Positions 35,758-45,012 are shown, counted from the first letter of the stretch. The stretch is DNA of 64,000 nucleotides from an uncultured Paracoccaceae bacterium (GCA_947503775.1 CANNFE010000002.1:496001-560000); one strand, 5' to 3'. Notes: generated by a model from the letters alone, not told the origin. A program made the numbers and translations.

Positions 35758-36368
35758 GCGGCGTAACGGGCCATGAAGGTTTTCACAGCCTCTTCAACGA
35801 CATAGGTGATCCGCTCTTTCGTCACACGCCCAACGCCGAAAACGACGGACGGAAAGATATCGGCCTTGCACATCTCCGCAAACTGATCCGCGGCCGATGC
35901 ACAATCCTCGATCTTGAGCGTGCCATCCTCGATCTTGGTTTCGAGATATTCGATCACAACGGCCCGGACCTTCATCGGCCCATTTTCGAAGAACTGCCGT
36001 CCCAGCTCGGGGAACCTGTCACTTTCCGCGACGCATATCCGAAACACGTTCAGCCCGAAATCCGACGTGATCAGCGTCATCATCTCGGTTCCCATGTCCT
36101 GTAAAACATGCCTGATATCGCGGTCGGGGTTGAAGACATGCTCGTGATCTTCGGCCATCCGCGAACATTCGAGACGCGCAACTTCAAGAAAAAGCAGCTT
36201 CTTATCAGGAAAATAGCTGTAAAGCGTCGCCTTCGAGACACCGGCAGTTCGGGCGATGTCATCGACGCTCGCCCCTTCGAAACCATCTGAAAGAAAAACC
36301 GTACGCGCGCCTTCCAGCACCTGGTCCATCTTTCGACCCTTGCGGGCGGGCGGATCTACTAAAGTCAT
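35754..36368 (-). CDS. TetR family transcriptional regulator
   Basis: 204 residues if started at 36368; upstream in-frame ATGs (36395, 36452) exist, but an operator-like site covers the first of them and the HTH begins right after 36368 (RKMDQVLEGARTVFLSDGFE, VDDIARTAGVSKATLYSYFP). The C-terminal half (HVLQDMGTEMMTLITSDFGL..FRICVAESDRFPELGRQFFE) resembles AefR-like TetR proteins. Operator-like sites at 36376-36402, 36689-36715 and 36748-36774 suggest that it represses itself and the small secreted protein/AEC transporter genes. Confidence 0.9.
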   Translation of the reverse strand: MTLVDPPARKGRKMDQVLEGARTVFLSDGFEGASVDDIARTAGVSKATLYSYFPDKKLLFLEVARLECSRMAEDHEHVFNPDRDIRHVLQDMGTEMMTLITSDFGLNVFRICVAESDRFPELGRQFFENGPMKVRAVVIEYLETKIEDGTLKIEDCASAADQFAEMCKADIFPSVVFGVGRVTKERITYVVEEAVKTFMARYAA

Positions 36369-36375
36369 CGACTTC

Positions 36376-36402
36376 ATATAGTCGAAACGGTTCATTTCAC
36401 GC
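36376..36402 (-). promoter_or_regulatory. TetR operator-like site 3 (autoregulatory)
   Basis: The core ACGGTTCA (36387-36394), followed by TTTC, matches the two upstream sites; the outer half is more diverged. It lies immediately before the chosen tetR start at 36368. Confidence 0.45.
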
Positions 36403-36456
36403 AAGACAAGGCCATCCGGCCCAGCCTTGCGTGGCGCAACGTCAGTTGCCAAAGGA

Positions 36457-36672
36457 TCACTCGTCGCCTTTGTCGATCATCATTTCAGCAAGCTCTGCGT
36501 CGGTTTTGGTTCCGCATTCCGACGGATCGAGGCCGACAGCGATTTCAATTTGCTTACAGGCGGTTGTCGGGCTGTTTTGCGTTGAAACAACCTGCGCACT
36601 GTCGGGCATGGCGAAAGCAAAGGACGGAACAGTGAGCAACAGGGTCGCGAATACAACATTCAAATGTTGCAT
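36457..36672 (-). CDS. Small secreted protein (71 aa)
   Basis: The start at 36672 has AGGAGAAGAGC upstream and gives a clean signal peptide (MQHLNVVFATLLLTVPSFAFA). The mature part is about 50 residues with two Cys (TTACKQIEIAVGLDPSECGT) and an acidic end (ELAEMMIDKGDE). A disulfide between the two Cys is likely in the periplasm. The family is not recognised. A perfect TetR operator-like palindrome begins 17 bases upstream of the start, so the neighbouring TetR protein probably controls it. Confidence 0.75.
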   Translation of the reverse strand: MQHLNVVFATLLLTVPSFAFAMPDSAQVVSTQNSPTTACKQIEIAVGLDPSECGTKTDAELAEMMIDKGDE

Positions 36673-36688
36673 AGCTCTTCTCCTCATA

Positions 36689-36715
36689 TTACGAACTGGA
36701 CGGTTCAGTTCGTAA
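36689..36715. promoter_or_regulatory. TetR operator-like site 1 (perfect palindrome)
   Basis: TTACGAACTG and CAGTTCGTAA are exact complements separated by GACGGTT. It lies 17 bases before the start of the small secreted protein gene, in its promoter. Two diverged copies occur within 330 bases. Confidence 0.75.
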
Positions 36716-36747
36716 TAGATAGATAGGCAGCCTGGATATCAGTGTCG

Positions 36748-36774
36748 ATTCGAAGTGAACCGTTTAGTTCATAT
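36748..36774. promoter_or_regulatory. TetR operator-like site 2
   Basis: On the minus strand ATATGAACTAAACGGTTCAC matches site 1 at most positions, including ACGGTTCA; TGAAC/GTTCA gives the dyad. It lies between the small secreted protein gene and the AEC transporter gene and could serve both. Confidence 0.65.
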
Positions 36775-36899
36775 TAGGCGGAGAACCGCTTACTCAAAAC
36801 ACGTCGCATCAACTGAACGAGACGCCCTGGCTCTCCGCCGGCCCCTCTCATTCCTCTTGTCAGATCGGTACGGAAAGCACCGGAGGCAAGCCCACTTTC

Positions 36900-38000
36900 C
36901 GCCAATCCGGTTATTTTCCCTTGGACCGGCAATGCCTTGCCGCTATCCGGCTTGAGATGCTTCAGGTGTTTCTGAAAACCTTGCCCTTCTTTGCGTTGAT
37001 CGCACTCGGATACGGGGCGGCGCGGACCCGCTTTTTTACACCCGAAGCGACGGCCTATCTCACCAAATTTGTGTTCTACTTCGCTCTATCCGCGATGCTG
37101 TTTCGGTTCTCCGCGAACCTGACCTTGTCCGAGATCCTCGATTGGACCTTCGTATCGGCTTATCTCTTGGGAACGACGACCATCTACAGTCTGGCGACAG
37201 TCGTGGCCCTCCTGCGCAAGCGCGGCATGCGAGAGGCAGCGGTCGAGGCGCAATGCGCCGTCATCGGCAATGTGGGTTTTCTCGGCATCCCCATGCTGGC
37301 CCTTTTGCTCGGCGATCAGGCGATCGGTCCGGTCATGCTGGTTCTGGCCGTCGATCTGATCGTCTTCGGCAGCCTCATCGTCATCTTGGTTGCAGGCGGG
37401 CAAGGGAAGCAGGCCAACGTTCTTGTCTCTGCACTTCTGGGGCTGGTGAAGAACCCAATGATCGTTTCTATCTCGCTGGGGCTTGCCTGGTCTGCCTTCG
37501 ATCTTCCGATCCCGGATCCAATGAACGAGTTCCTGACCCTTCTTGGCGCCGCTGCCACGCCCGGAGCGCTTTTCGCGATCGGAGCCTCGCTCGCCTCCAA
37601 GTCAGCCGAACGGATCAGCGTCGCCGTGTGGCTTACCTTTTGCAAACTCGTCCTGCATCCCGGCGCAGTCGCGATCTGCGCGCTTGCGGTCTTTCCGGTT
37701 TCGCCGGAGGCCGCAGCGATCATGATCGCGGCCGCCGCCCTTCCTGTTGCGGGAAATGTCTACATTCTGGCAGAGCATTACCGTGTCGCTCCGGCCCGTG
37801 TGTCTGCTGCGATCCTTCTGTCGACTGTTCTGAGCGTCGCCAGCCTGCCGGTCGTTATTGCATGGGTGACAACGCTCGGCCCCTAGGCTAGCGATGAGTC
37901 TCAAGATCCGAACAAGAGCGAGATCGGAACGCCCGCTGGAATGATCTACGTCGACGCAGATGCATGCCCGGTCAAGGCCGAGGTCGAACGGGTCGGAACG
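36900..38000. other. GC-skew switch zone (possible origin side)
   Basis: By reading sample lines, + strand C exceeds G to the left for genes on either strand (ahcY, cydA, carbonic anhydrase and DUF2794 on minus; gpsA, holA and alcohol dehydrogenase on plus). G exceeds C to the right (MFS and folC on minus; HAD and fadH-like on plus). The change falls in about this interval. It is a region, not a mapped site; no DnaA-box cluster is visible. Confidence 0.35.
36957..37886 (+). CDS. AEC family transporter
   Basis: 309 residues from the ATG at 36957 (a TTG-type start 36 bases upstream is possible). Ten membrane segments in two halves, starting MLQVFLKTLPFFALIALGYG, which is typical for auxin efflux carrier/MleN-like permeases, with GNVGFLGIPMLALLLGDQ and the second-half APARVSAAILLSTVLSVASL. 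It probably exports or exchanges an organic acid. It is divergent from the tetR/small-protein pair, with two TetR operator-like sites in the shared promoter region. Confidence 0.88.
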   Translation: MLQVFLKTLPFFALIALGYGAARTRFFTPEATAYLTKFVFYFALSAMLFRFSANLTLSEILDWTFVSAYLLGTTTIYSLATVVALLRKRGMREAAVEAQCAVIGNVGFLGIPMLALLLGDQAIGPVMLVLAVDLIVFGSLIVILVAGGQGKQANVLVSALLGLVKNPMIVSISLGLAWSAFDLPIPDPMNEFLTLLGAAATPGALFAIGASLASKSAERISVAVWLTFCKLVLHPGAVAICALAVFPVSPEAAAIMIAAAALPVAGNVYILAEHYRVAPARVSAAILLSTVLSVASLPVVIAWVTTLGP

Positions 38001-38393
38001 CGTCATCAGCTGAGAATGGCGGTCGTGTCGAACGGGGGATTGCGACCATCCGCAAATCCACTGGTGGATACCGTTATCGTCCCCGATGGCCCCGACATCG
38101 CGGATATCTGGATCGCCGAGAGGGCCAGTCGCGGGGATGTCGTGATAACCTCTGATGTGCCTCTTGCCGCCCGCTGTATCGAGGCAGGCGCGCGGGTTCT
38201 TCGCCCGAACGGAGAGGCGTTCACACCTGCCAATATCGGTCAGCAGCTCGCCTCCCGCGATCTGATGGCCGACCTGCGCGCCGCCGATCCCTTTCGTCAG
38301 GGCGGCGGACGCCCGTTCAGCAAGGCCGACCGATCCCGGTTTCTCGAAGCGCTGGAGCGTGAGGTTCGAGCGGCAGGCAAGGAGGCACCATGA
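37941..38393 (+). CDS. YaiI/YqxD family (DUF188) protein
   Basis: 150 residues. The PIN-like acidic residues appear in [30 protein letters not shown] and [37 protein letters not shown] is the family signature. Predicted as a nuclease-like protein, but no activity is established. The stop overlaps the next start (ATGA), first of four overlapping genes. Confidence 0.93.
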   Translation: MIYVDADACPVKAEVERVGTRHQLRMAVVSNGGLRPSANPLVDTVIVPDGPDIADIWIAERASRGDVVITSDVPLAARCIEAGARVLRPNGEAFTPANIGQQLASRDLMADLRAADPFRQGGGRPFSKADRSRFLEALEREVRAAGKEAP

Positions 38394-39010
38394 CTATTCA
38401 GGCAGTGGTGTTGGATATCGGCAATGTCCTCATCGGCTGGCAGCCCGAGCCTTTCTATGATCGCGCCATCGGCCAGGAACGTAGACGCGCGATGTTCGAT
38501 GCGGTCGATCTTCACAAAATGAACGACCGGATTGATCGGGGCGCCACCTGGAAAGAGGAGGTGGAGGGGGCAGCCCTTTCTTATCCGGACTGGTCGGACG
38601 AGATACGCATGTGGCACGACCGCTGGCTCGAGATGGCGAGCCCTGCGATCGATCACTCCGTCCGGCTTTTGCGGGCTCTGAGGCGGGCCGACATTCCGGT
38701 CTTCGCATTGTCCAATTTCGGCATCCAGACGTTCGAGCTTGCGGAAAGGGAGTATCCGTTTCTGGCCGAGTTCGACCGCCGCTATATTTCGGGCTATCTG
38801 GGCGAAGTGAAGCCCGAGCCTGCGATTTACGCGGCTCTCGAAGCTGACATCGACTTTGCCCCTAGCGGTCTGCTTTTTACGGATGATCGTCAGGATAACA
38901 TCGATGCGGCCGCCGCGCGCGGCTGGCAGACGCATCTGTTCACGACCCCCGATGCATGGGCGGCGCGCCTTGTCCAAGAGGACCTTTTGACGGCGGATCA
39001 GGCGATTTGA
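38390..39010 (+). CDS. HAD family hydrolase
   Basis: 206 residues. The HAD loop reads [14 protein letters not shown], the YihX-like D-x-G-N-V form of the nucleophile motif; motif II Ser/Thr is in [12 protein letters not shown], the Lys in [14 protein letters not shown] and the acidic pair in [19 protein letters not shown]. It is a small-molecule phosphatase of the HAD-IA group; a sugar or nucleoside phosphate is a likely substrate. The start overlaps the DUF188 stop and its own stop overlaps the next start (TTGA). Confidence 0.92.
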   Translation: MTIQAVVLDIGNVLIGWQPEPFYDRAIGQERRRAMFDAVDLHKMNDRIDRGATWKEEVEGAALSYPDWSDEIRMWHDRWLEMASPAIDHSVRLLRALRRADIPVFALSNFGIQTFELAEREYPFLAEFDRRYISGYLGEVKPEPAIYAALEADIDFAPSGLLFTDDRQDNIDAAAARGWQTHLFTTPDAWAARLVQEDLLTADQAI

Positions 39011-39921
39011 GTGTGCCGCAGATCAGCTTTGCCGACGGGGACCGCGTCCTGACATGGCAGGGGGTGATCGATGCGATTGCGGGAGGTCACACCCTGCCGC
39101 CCGCTGAGATCGGTGATACGTTTCTATACCAAGAAAACCGCACGCTTCTGTCCCGCTCGGCCTGGATCGATGGGCTGGGTTCGGCCGTGAAGACCGCGAC
39201 GATCTTCCCGGGCAATGCCGCGAAGGACCTGCCGACGGTCAATGGGGCGGTGAGCCTTTTTTCGGGTGAGACTGGTCAGCTCGAGGCGCTGATCGATTTT
39301 CATCTTGTCACAAAATGGAAGACCGCGGCCGATAGTCTGCTCGCCACAATGCGCCTTGCCCGACCGGACAGCCGATCCATTCTGATCGTTGGTGCAGGAA
39401 CGGTGGCGAAGACCTTGATCCAAGGATATCGCGAGCTGTTTCCGGACGCGCAGATCACCCTCTGGAACCGGACGCAGGATCGCGCGGATGACCTTGCTGC
39501 GAAGACGCCAGGCGTAGACGTGGTGCGCGACCTACCAAACGCCGTGAAAAAGGCGGATGTCATCTCCTGCGCCACGATGAGCACCGATCCCGTCTTGCGC
39601 GGAGAGTGGCTTTGCCCCGGTCAGCATATCGATCTGATCGGCGCCTATCGGCCTGATATGAGGGAGGTTGATGATACCGCCCTTCGCAAAGCGCGCCTCT
39701 TCGTTGATAGTCGCCGGACAACGCTTGATCATATCGGGGAGCTGAAGATCCCATTGGCCATGGGCGCAATCGAACCTAAGGATGTGCTGGCCGATTACTA
39801 CGACTTTGATGCATTTATTCGGCGCTCAAACGACGAGATCACCCTCTTCAAGAACGGCGGAGGGGCCCATCTCGATCTGATGGTGAGCCGCCATATCTAT
39901 GACCGATGCCGCGCAGTTTGA
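39007..39921 (+). CDS. Ornithine cyclodeaminase family protein
   Basis: About 304 residues from the TTG overlapping the HAD stop (a GTG at 39013 is the alternative). Residues 60-90 contain AVKTATIFPGNAAKD and the catalytic-region FHLVTKWKTAADSLLATMRL; the NAD loop is SILIVGAGTVAKTLIQGYRE, and ISCATMSTDPVLRGEWL plus HIDLIGAYRPDMREVD follow. The family includes ornithine cyclodeaminase, ketimine reductases and alanine dehydrogenase-like enzymes; which reaction this one carries out is not clear. It is translationally coupled on both sides. Confidence 0.9.
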   Translation: MSVPQISFADGDRVLTWQGVIDAIAGGHTLPPAEIGDTFLYQENRTLLSRSAWIDGLGSAVKTATIFPGNAAKDLPTVNGAVSLFSGETGQLEALIDFHLVTKWKTAADSLLATMRLARPDSRSILIVGAGTVAKTLIQGYRELFPDAQITLWNRTQDRADDLAAKTPGVDVVRDLPNAVKKADVISCATMSTDPVLRGEWLCPGQHIDLIGAYRPDMREVDDTALRKARLFVDSRRTTLDHIGELKIPLAMGAIEPKDVLADYYDFDAFIRRSNDEITLFKNGGGAHLDLMVSRHIYDRCRAV

Positions 39922-40852
39922 GAGAACGCTCCTGATGGCTGCCTTGATTATCCTTCTATGCCTGATCGCTCTTGCCGCTTTGCCCTACGTACTGGAATGG
40001 CGCAAAAGCCCGCCTGATCGCAGCGAAGCGCCCGGAGAGTTGGTTCAGCTTTCGCAAGGCGTGACGCATTACCGGTGGCTCGGTCCGATCCGCGGGCCGG
40101 TGGTGATCGCAGTCCATGGTCTGACGACCCCGTCGCCCCTGTGGGAGTCAATCGCGGACGCGCTTGGGGATGTGGGTTACCGAACGCTTGTCTACGACCT
40201 TTATGGACGAGGCTATTCGGACGCTCCGGCGGGCGTGCAGGATGCGGCGTTCTTTCAACGCCAGCTTGATGATCTGGTGAAGCATCTCGAGCTTGACGAT
40301 GACCTGACCGTCATGGGGTATTCGATGGGAGCGATCATCGCCACGCTTTGGGCTGCCGAGAACCAGAACAGGGTGCGCCAGCTCTTCCTTCTTGCCTCTA
40401 CCGGGCATGGCGTGACCGAGATCGACTATGCCAAATGGGTGCGCGAGACTCCGATTGTCGGGGACTGGCTTCACTACCTGACCGCGGCGCATCTGGCGCG
40501 AGGCGCATTCGACGGCGGGCACAGTGAAGTGCCCGAGCTAGAGCGCATTCAGGAAGAGCAGTACCGGCAAAAAGGCTTTCTGGGGGCGGTTCTTTCCAGT
40601 CGGCGGAACGTTCTGGAGACCGATCTGGGAACCGCCTTGGCCATCCTGAACCGCCGGGAGATCCCGATTTTCGCTTTATGGGGGCAAGAGGATCATATCG
40701 TGCCCGATAGTGCGATGGGGCGATTGGCCGAGCTGAATCGCGATGTTCAGCAGCAAGTGATCCCCGATGCCAGTCACGGGCTTCCCTATACGCATGGACG
40801 AGAGGTTGTCGCGACGTTGCGGGAGATGATGCGCAAATCGCGAGGGGATTAA
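39899..40852 (+). CDS. Membrane-anchored alpha/beta hydrolase
   Basis: 317 residues. An N-terminal hydrophobic segment (LIILLCLIALAALPYVLEW) anchors or exports it. The catalytic triad is Ser in VMGYSMGAIIA, Asp in LWGQEDHIVPD and His in DASHGLPYTHG; VHGLTTPSPLWE is the oxyanion loop. It is a Ser esterase/lipase-like enzyme with unknown substrate. The ATG at 39899 overlaps the previous gene by 23 bases; an ATG at 39935, directly before the anchor and after GAGAGAA, is about as likely. Last of four coupled genes. Confidence 0.88.
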   Translation: MTDAAQFERTLLMAALIILLCLIALAALPYVLEWRKSPPDRSEAPGELVQLSQGVTHYRWLGPIRGPVVIAVHGLTTPSPLWESIADALGDVGYRTLVYDLYGRGYSDAPAGVQDAAFFQRQLDDLVKHLELDDDLTVMGYSMGAIIATLWAAENQNRVRQLFLLASTGHGVTEIDYAKWVRETPIVGDWLHYLTAAHLARGAFDGGHSEVPELERIQEEQYRQKGFLGAVLSSRRNVLETDLGTALAILNRREIPIFALWGQEDHIVPDSAMGRLAELNRDVQQQVIPDASHGLPYTHGREVVATLREMMRKSRGD

Positions 40853-40856
40853 GCCG

Positions 40857-42098
40857 TCAGGCCGGTGATGGTTTGGCCAGCGGTCTTTCCCTGATCGGCA
40901 AATGGACGATGGCCGAGAAAGCGCCAACGGCGACGCCGACCCACCAGACGATTTCATACGTGCCGAACTGATCGTAGAGCCGTCCGCCCAGCCAGACGCC
41001 CATGAAGCTACCGAGCTGGTGACTGAGGAAAACGATCCCGTAGAGCGTGCCCATGTAGCGCAGCCCGTAGATATGCGCGATCAGGCCCGAGGTGAGCGGC
41101 ACCGTGGCGAGCCAGAGACTGCCCATCGCGACCGAGAAGAGAATGACCGTTCCGGGCGTGATCGGGAAGAGGAAGAAGAGCGCGCCGACGATGGTGCGTG
41201 CGGTGTAGATCCCGGCAAGGAGATACTTCTTAGTATAGCGCTTCCCGGCCCATCCGGCGAGCAGCGTGCCGCCGATATTTGCGAGCCCGATCAACGAGAT
41301 GGCGACGGCGCCAAGGGCCGAGGTCGTCGTGATGCCGATGGAATGAAGGACGCCTCCGGGCATGATTGGGCCGCACATTTCGGTCACGAGGGCCGGAAAG
41401 TGCGCCGTGATGAAGGCAAGCTGATAGCCGCAGGAGAAAAAGCCAAGGAAAATCAAGGTGTAGGACGGATCGCGGACGGCCTTTCTCAGGATTTCGCCCA
41501 TGCTTTCCTCAAGCTCGGCCTTTGAGGCCGCTTCGGGCGCGCGCATCATCGGAAGGCAGGCGAGGGTCGCGAGGATGACACCTGCGAAGACAACAAAGAC
41601 CATTTGCCAGCTCATGATCGAGAGCAGCCATTCGGCAAGGGGCGCTCCGAAGACTTGCCCGGCGGAGCCTGCGGCGGTGGCGATGGCCAGCGCCATGGAG
41701 CGGTTGTCGTCCGACGCGGCGCGGCCAACGACGGCGAGAATGACGCCAAAGCCCGTGCCTGCGATGCCGAAGCCGACCAGAACCTCGTACATCTGGTGGG
41801 CGAGAGGCGTGGTCGCGCCGGACGACAGCAGCAGCCCGGCGGCGTAGATGAAGGCGCCCATGACAATCGCCTTGCGGTCCCCGATCTTCTCGGCGATCGC
41901 GCCGAAGATGGGCTGGCCGATCCCCCAGGCGAGGTTCTGGATCGCAATGGCGAGGCTGAAATCCGTACGGAGCCAGCCGAATTCCTCGGCGATGGGGATC
42001 TGAAAGACGCCAAAGCTTGCCCGGATGGCGAAGCTGATCATGATGATAACACAACCCGCCACGAGGACGGGAGTGATGAGCGGGGCGCGGTGATCCAT
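40857..42098 (-). CDS. MFS transporter
   Basis: 413 residues with twelve predicted helices. It begins with ITPVLVAGCVIIMISFAIRA and has the loop 2-3 motif FGAIAEKIGDRKAIVMG, the MFS motif A form; motif at helix 8-9 is GWAGKRYTKKYLL. Motif patterns such as FGWLRTDFSLAIAIQN resemble the oxalate/formate-antiporter-like and monocarboxylate subgroups. The substrate is unknown. It is convergent with the hydrolase gene (four-base gap). Confidence 0.9.
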   Translation of the reverse strand: MDHRAPLITPVLVAGCVIIMISFAIRASFGVFQIPIAEEFGWLRTDFSLAIAIQNLAWGIGQPIFGAIAEKIGDRKAIVMGAFIYAAGLLLSSGATTPLAHQMYEVLVGFGIAGTGFGVILAVVGRAASDDNRSMALAIATAAGSAGQVFGAPLAEWLLSIMSWQMVFVVFAGVILATLACLPMMRAPEAASKAELEESMGEILRKAVRDPSYTLIFLGFFSCGYQLAFITAHFPALVTEMCGPIMPGGVLHSIGITTTSALGAVAISLIGLANIGGTLLAGWAGKRYTKKYLLAGIYTARTIVGALFFLFPITPGTVILFSVAMGSLWLATVPLTSGLIAHIYGLRYMGTLYGIVFLSHQLGSFMGVWLGGRLYDQFGTYEIVWWVGVAVGAFSAIVHLPIRERPLAKPSPA

Positions 42099-42241
42099 GT
42101 GCCGATTGGACCGCTGCGTCCGCTATGCGTCAAATCAGTTAATTTTGCCTGACACATCAGAGCGCTTGATGTGTCGCGCCCGCTTTGCGCTGGAGAGGCG
42201 ATTGGGTATTCGAAGACAGCGGGCGGAAGAAGGCGACTGAC

Positions 42242-43297
42242 GTGACGGGCGTGATCGAGCTTTACAGGCAAAAGGTTAAGGATGGGTTTCTCGAGGCCGA
42301 TCCCGCGCAGGAAGCTGTTCTACTGGAGTTCGAGCGTATTCAGGAGGGGCTGACCGAAACCGCGCCCAAAGGCTGGTTTCGCAAGGCACCTGAGCCTCCG
42401 AAAGGCCTGTATTTATGGGGCGGAGTCGGGCGCGGGAAGTCGATGCTGATGGATCTGTTCGCCGCTGCTCTCACGGTGGACTGTCGCCGAGTGCATTTCC
42501 ACGCTTTCATGCAAGAGGTGCAGGACGGTCTGGCGGCCGCGCGCAAGGCGGGCAAAGACGATGCGATCGAACCCGTTGCGGACCGGATCATTCAGGAGGT
42601 CCGGTGCCTTGCCTTCGACGAGATGCAAATCACCGATATTGCCGATGCGATGATCGTCGGGCGGCTGTTTCAAAAGCTCTTTGACGGCGGTGTCGTGGTC
42701 GTCACGACATCAAACCGGGTGCCGCAGGACCTTTATAAAGCCGGGCTGAACCGCGATTTGTTCTTGCCGTTCATCGACTTGCTGAACGAGCGGATGGTCG
42801 TGCAGGAACTGGCCTCGCCCAAGGATTACAGGCAGGATCGGCTTGCCGGAGAGCAGGTATATTTCAGCCCGGTGGACGCAGATGCGCGAGAGGCAATCGC
42901 GTCGATCTGGCAGGATCTTTCGGGCGGCGCGTCTGAGGAGCTGACGCTTCGGGTGAAGGGGCGAGACGTGGTGTTGCCCGAGTTTTCGAACGGTGTTGCG
43001 CGGGCGAGATTTTATGATTTGTGCGGGCGGGCGCTGGGACCGGCCGATTATCTTGCCGTGGCCGAAGCTGTGAGAGTGTTAATCCTCGAAGATATTCCGA
43101 CGCTCGGACGGTCGAATTTCAACGAAGCCAAGCGGTTCGTGACGCTGATCGATGCGCTTTACGAGGCGAAGGTGCGGTTCATTTGCTCGGCCGCCGCAGT
43201 GCCCGAGATGCTATATGTCGAGGGGGAGGGGTCCTTTGAATTTGCAAGGACTGCCAGTCGGTTACGGGAGATGCAGGGGGAAGGATGGGGCGGCTGA
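42242..43297 (+). CDS. zapE: Cell division ATPase ZapE / AFG1-like
   Basis: About 351 residues from the GTG at 42242, preceded by GGAAGAAGG; the open frame continues to a TTG at 42185 without a ribosome site. Walker A is GGVGRGKSMLMD (residues 60-71), Walker B CLAFDEMQITDIADAM, followed by VVVTTSNRVPQDLYKAGLN and the C-terminal FICSAAAVPEML. ZapE acts at the division septum under stress; AFG1 homologues assist protein turnover in mitochondria. A malate dehydrogenase gene is often next to it in relatives, as I recall, but none follows here. Confidence 0.92.
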   Translation: MTGVIELYRQKVKDGFLEADPAQEAVLLEFERIQEGLTETAPKGWFRKAPEPPKGLYLWGGVGRGKSMLMDLFAAALTVDCRRVHFHAFMQEVQDGLAAARKAGKDDAIEPVADRIIQEVRCLAFDEMQITDIADAMIVGRLFQKLFDGGVVVVTTSNRVPQDLYKAGLNRDLFLPFIDLLNERMVVQELASPKDYRQDRLAGEQVYFSPVDADAREAIASIWQDLSGGASEELTLRVKGRDVVLPEFSNGVARARFYDLCGRALGPADYLAVAEAVRVLILEDIPTLGRSNFNEAKRFVTLIDALYEAKVRFICSAAAVPEMLYVEGEGSFEFARTASRLREMQGEGWGG

Positions 43298-43543
43298 CTT
43301 CTGTCGGTCAGCCTGCCCCCTGAGGTCGCGGGGCGGTCCGGCGCGAGGGATGCGCGGACAAGAGGCGCCTCGCGGAGCCAAGATGTTCATAGCCATCGGA
43401 CTCTTATGACGCTCGCCGCGTAGAACGACGATGCCCGGCCCTTGCCTGGATACGACATTTTGTGGATAGGGTGGTGCGATCCGCCCTTTCTTGCCTGTAC
43501 CGCAAGATATAGCGGACCTGTGGCAATTTAGTCAAAACAAAAA
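43298..43543 (+). other. Gene-free stretch after zapE
   Basis: No reading frame with a ribosome site. It ends in a rho-independent terminator 247 bases after the zapE stop, so it is either a long 3' untranslated region or a small RNA. TTGCCT and TGTGGATAG at 43442-43469 give at best a weak promoter-like pair. Confidence 0.35.
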
Positions 43544-43566
43544 CGAATCGGTGATTCGACTTTTTT
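43544..43566 (+). terminator. Rho-independent terminator
   Basis: CGAATC-GGT-GATTCG is a perfect 6-bp stem, followed by ACTTTTTT. An A-run (AAAACAAAAA) precedes it, so it could work in both directions. Confidence 0.75.
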
Positions 43567-43579
43567 CGGGGGGGTCGCT

Positions 43580-43690
43580 TTGGGCATGCGGCATCCGGTC
43601 GGAGAACCGTCGGAGTACCGTAGGAGGAAATGACGCGGCATCGGCTGATTTGCCTGATTAATGCACCGCCCGGTGCGCAACGGTGTCAAC
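43580..43690 (+). repeat. Dispersed intergenic repeat, copy C
   Basis: Contains TGGGCATGCGGCATCCGGTC (one mismatch to the 17-bp core, 43582-43598), then diverged CGG units, AGGAGG, and TTAATGCACCGCCCGG ending GCGCAACG, which aligns with the end of copy D. It is in the gap between zapE and folC. Confidence 0.6.
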
Positions 43691-43731
43691 AATCTCGCGT
43701 TTGAGGCGCGGATTGTTTTTAGCGGATTTGA

Positions 43732-45012
43732 CTACCCGTTTTCAGACAGAACCCGGCCCGCGAGATAGAGCGAGCCGCAGATCAGGATCCGGGCATGCGG
43801 CGCGGTTCGGGCGATGTCGGTGACGGCCTCTTGGATCGATGTTGCGGGTGTTGCGTCAAGCGTTGCATCCGTCGCGGCAGCGGCCGTTTCCGCCGCGGAA
43901 AGCGTCGCGGTTTCGCCGGGGATGTCGACGGTCAGGACTTGCGGGTCCAGGGGCGCGAAAGGCGCGAAGAAGCCGCGCGCATCCTTGGTCTGGAGCAGAC
44001 CCGCGATCAGGTAGAGCGGTTTGGGCGGCATCGCGGAGAGCGCCTTGGCGAGGGCGGCTCCTGCGGCGGGGTTGTGTCCGCCATCGAGCCAAACTTCGGC
44101 TTGGGGTGCGGCCTGGGTGAGGGGACCTTTGCGCAGGCGCTGAAGACGGGCAGGCCAGCGGGCGGAGGTGATCGCGGCCTCGTAGGCGCGCTCTCCGGCC
44201 TTGAGGTGGCGAAGAGCCATCAGCGCGGTGCCCGCATTGGTGATCTGATGCGCGCCGGGCAGGGAGGGACGCGGCAGGTCGAGAAGGCCGGTTTCGTCCT
44301 GAAAGACGAGGCGCTCCCGCTCTTCCCCGACATGCCAGTGCTGACCGTGGACCAGAAGGGGCGTGCCGATGCGGGCCGCTTTGTCCTCGATCACGTCGAG
44401 CGCCGCCTCGGCCTGCGGGGCGATGATGGCGGGCACGTTTCGTTTGAGGATGCCGGCCTTTTCGCCGGCGATCTCTTCGATCGTGTCGCCGAGGAAGTGC
44501 TGATGATCGAGCGCGACCGGCGTGATGACCGACAGGCGCGGTGTCAGCACGTTTGTCGCGTCGAGCCGGCCGCCGAGGCCGACCTCGAGCAGGGTGTAAT
44601 CGGCGGGGCTGCGGGAAAAGGCGAGGAGCGCGGCGCAGGTCGTGATCTCGAAATAGGTGATCGGCTCGCCGCCATTCGCCTCGTAGCATTCATCGAGAAG
44701 AGCGGTCAGCGCGGGCTCGGAGATGAGCGTTCCGGCCAGCCGGATGCGTTCGTGAAAGCGTACCAGATGGGGAGAGGTATAGGCGTGAACGCTGCGCCCT
44801 GCCCCTTCGAGGCCCGCGCGGATCATGGCGAGCGTCGAGCCTTTGCCATTGGTGCCCGCGATGTGGATTACTGGCGGCAGGCTCTCCTGCGGATTGCCGA
44901 GCGCCTCGAGCAGCCGCCACATTCGGTCCAGCGTGAGATCGATGATTTTCGGGTGAAGCGCCATCATCCGGGCGAGGATGACGTCGGAGCTCGGCCTCTG
45001 GTCTTGGGTCAC
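43732..45012 (-). CDS. folC: Bifunctional folylpolyglutamate / dihydrofolate synthase
   Basis: 426 residues. Adds glutamate to dihydropteroate and to folates. The ATP loop is [20 protein letters not shown], then [15 protein letters not shown], the second-domain [20 protein letters not shown] and the C-terminal [19 protein letters not shown]. The start overlaps the accD stop (ATGA), the standard accD-folC order. TGACTACCCG at the end precedes a thin intergenic segment with repeat copy C. Confidence 0.96.
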   Translation of the reverse strand: MTQDQRPSSDVILARMMALHPKIIDLTLDRMWRLLEALGNPQESLPPVIHIAGTNGKGSTLAMIRAGLEGAGRSVHAYTSPHLVRFHERIRLAGTLISEPALTALLDECYEANGGEPITYFEITTCAALLAFSRSPADYTLLEVGLGGRLDATNVLTPRLSVITPVALDHQHFLGDTIEEIAGEKAGILKRNVPAIIAPQAEAALDVIEDKAARIGTPLLVHGQHWHVGEERERLVFQDETGLLDLPRPSLPGAHQITNAGTALMALRHLKAGERAYEAAITSARWPARLQRLRKGPLTQAAPQAEVWLDGGHNPAAGAALAKALSAMPPKPLYLIAGLLQTKDARGFFAPFAPLDPQVLTVDIPGETATLSAAETAAAATDATLDATPATSIQEAVTDIARTAPHARILICGSLYLAGRVLSENG

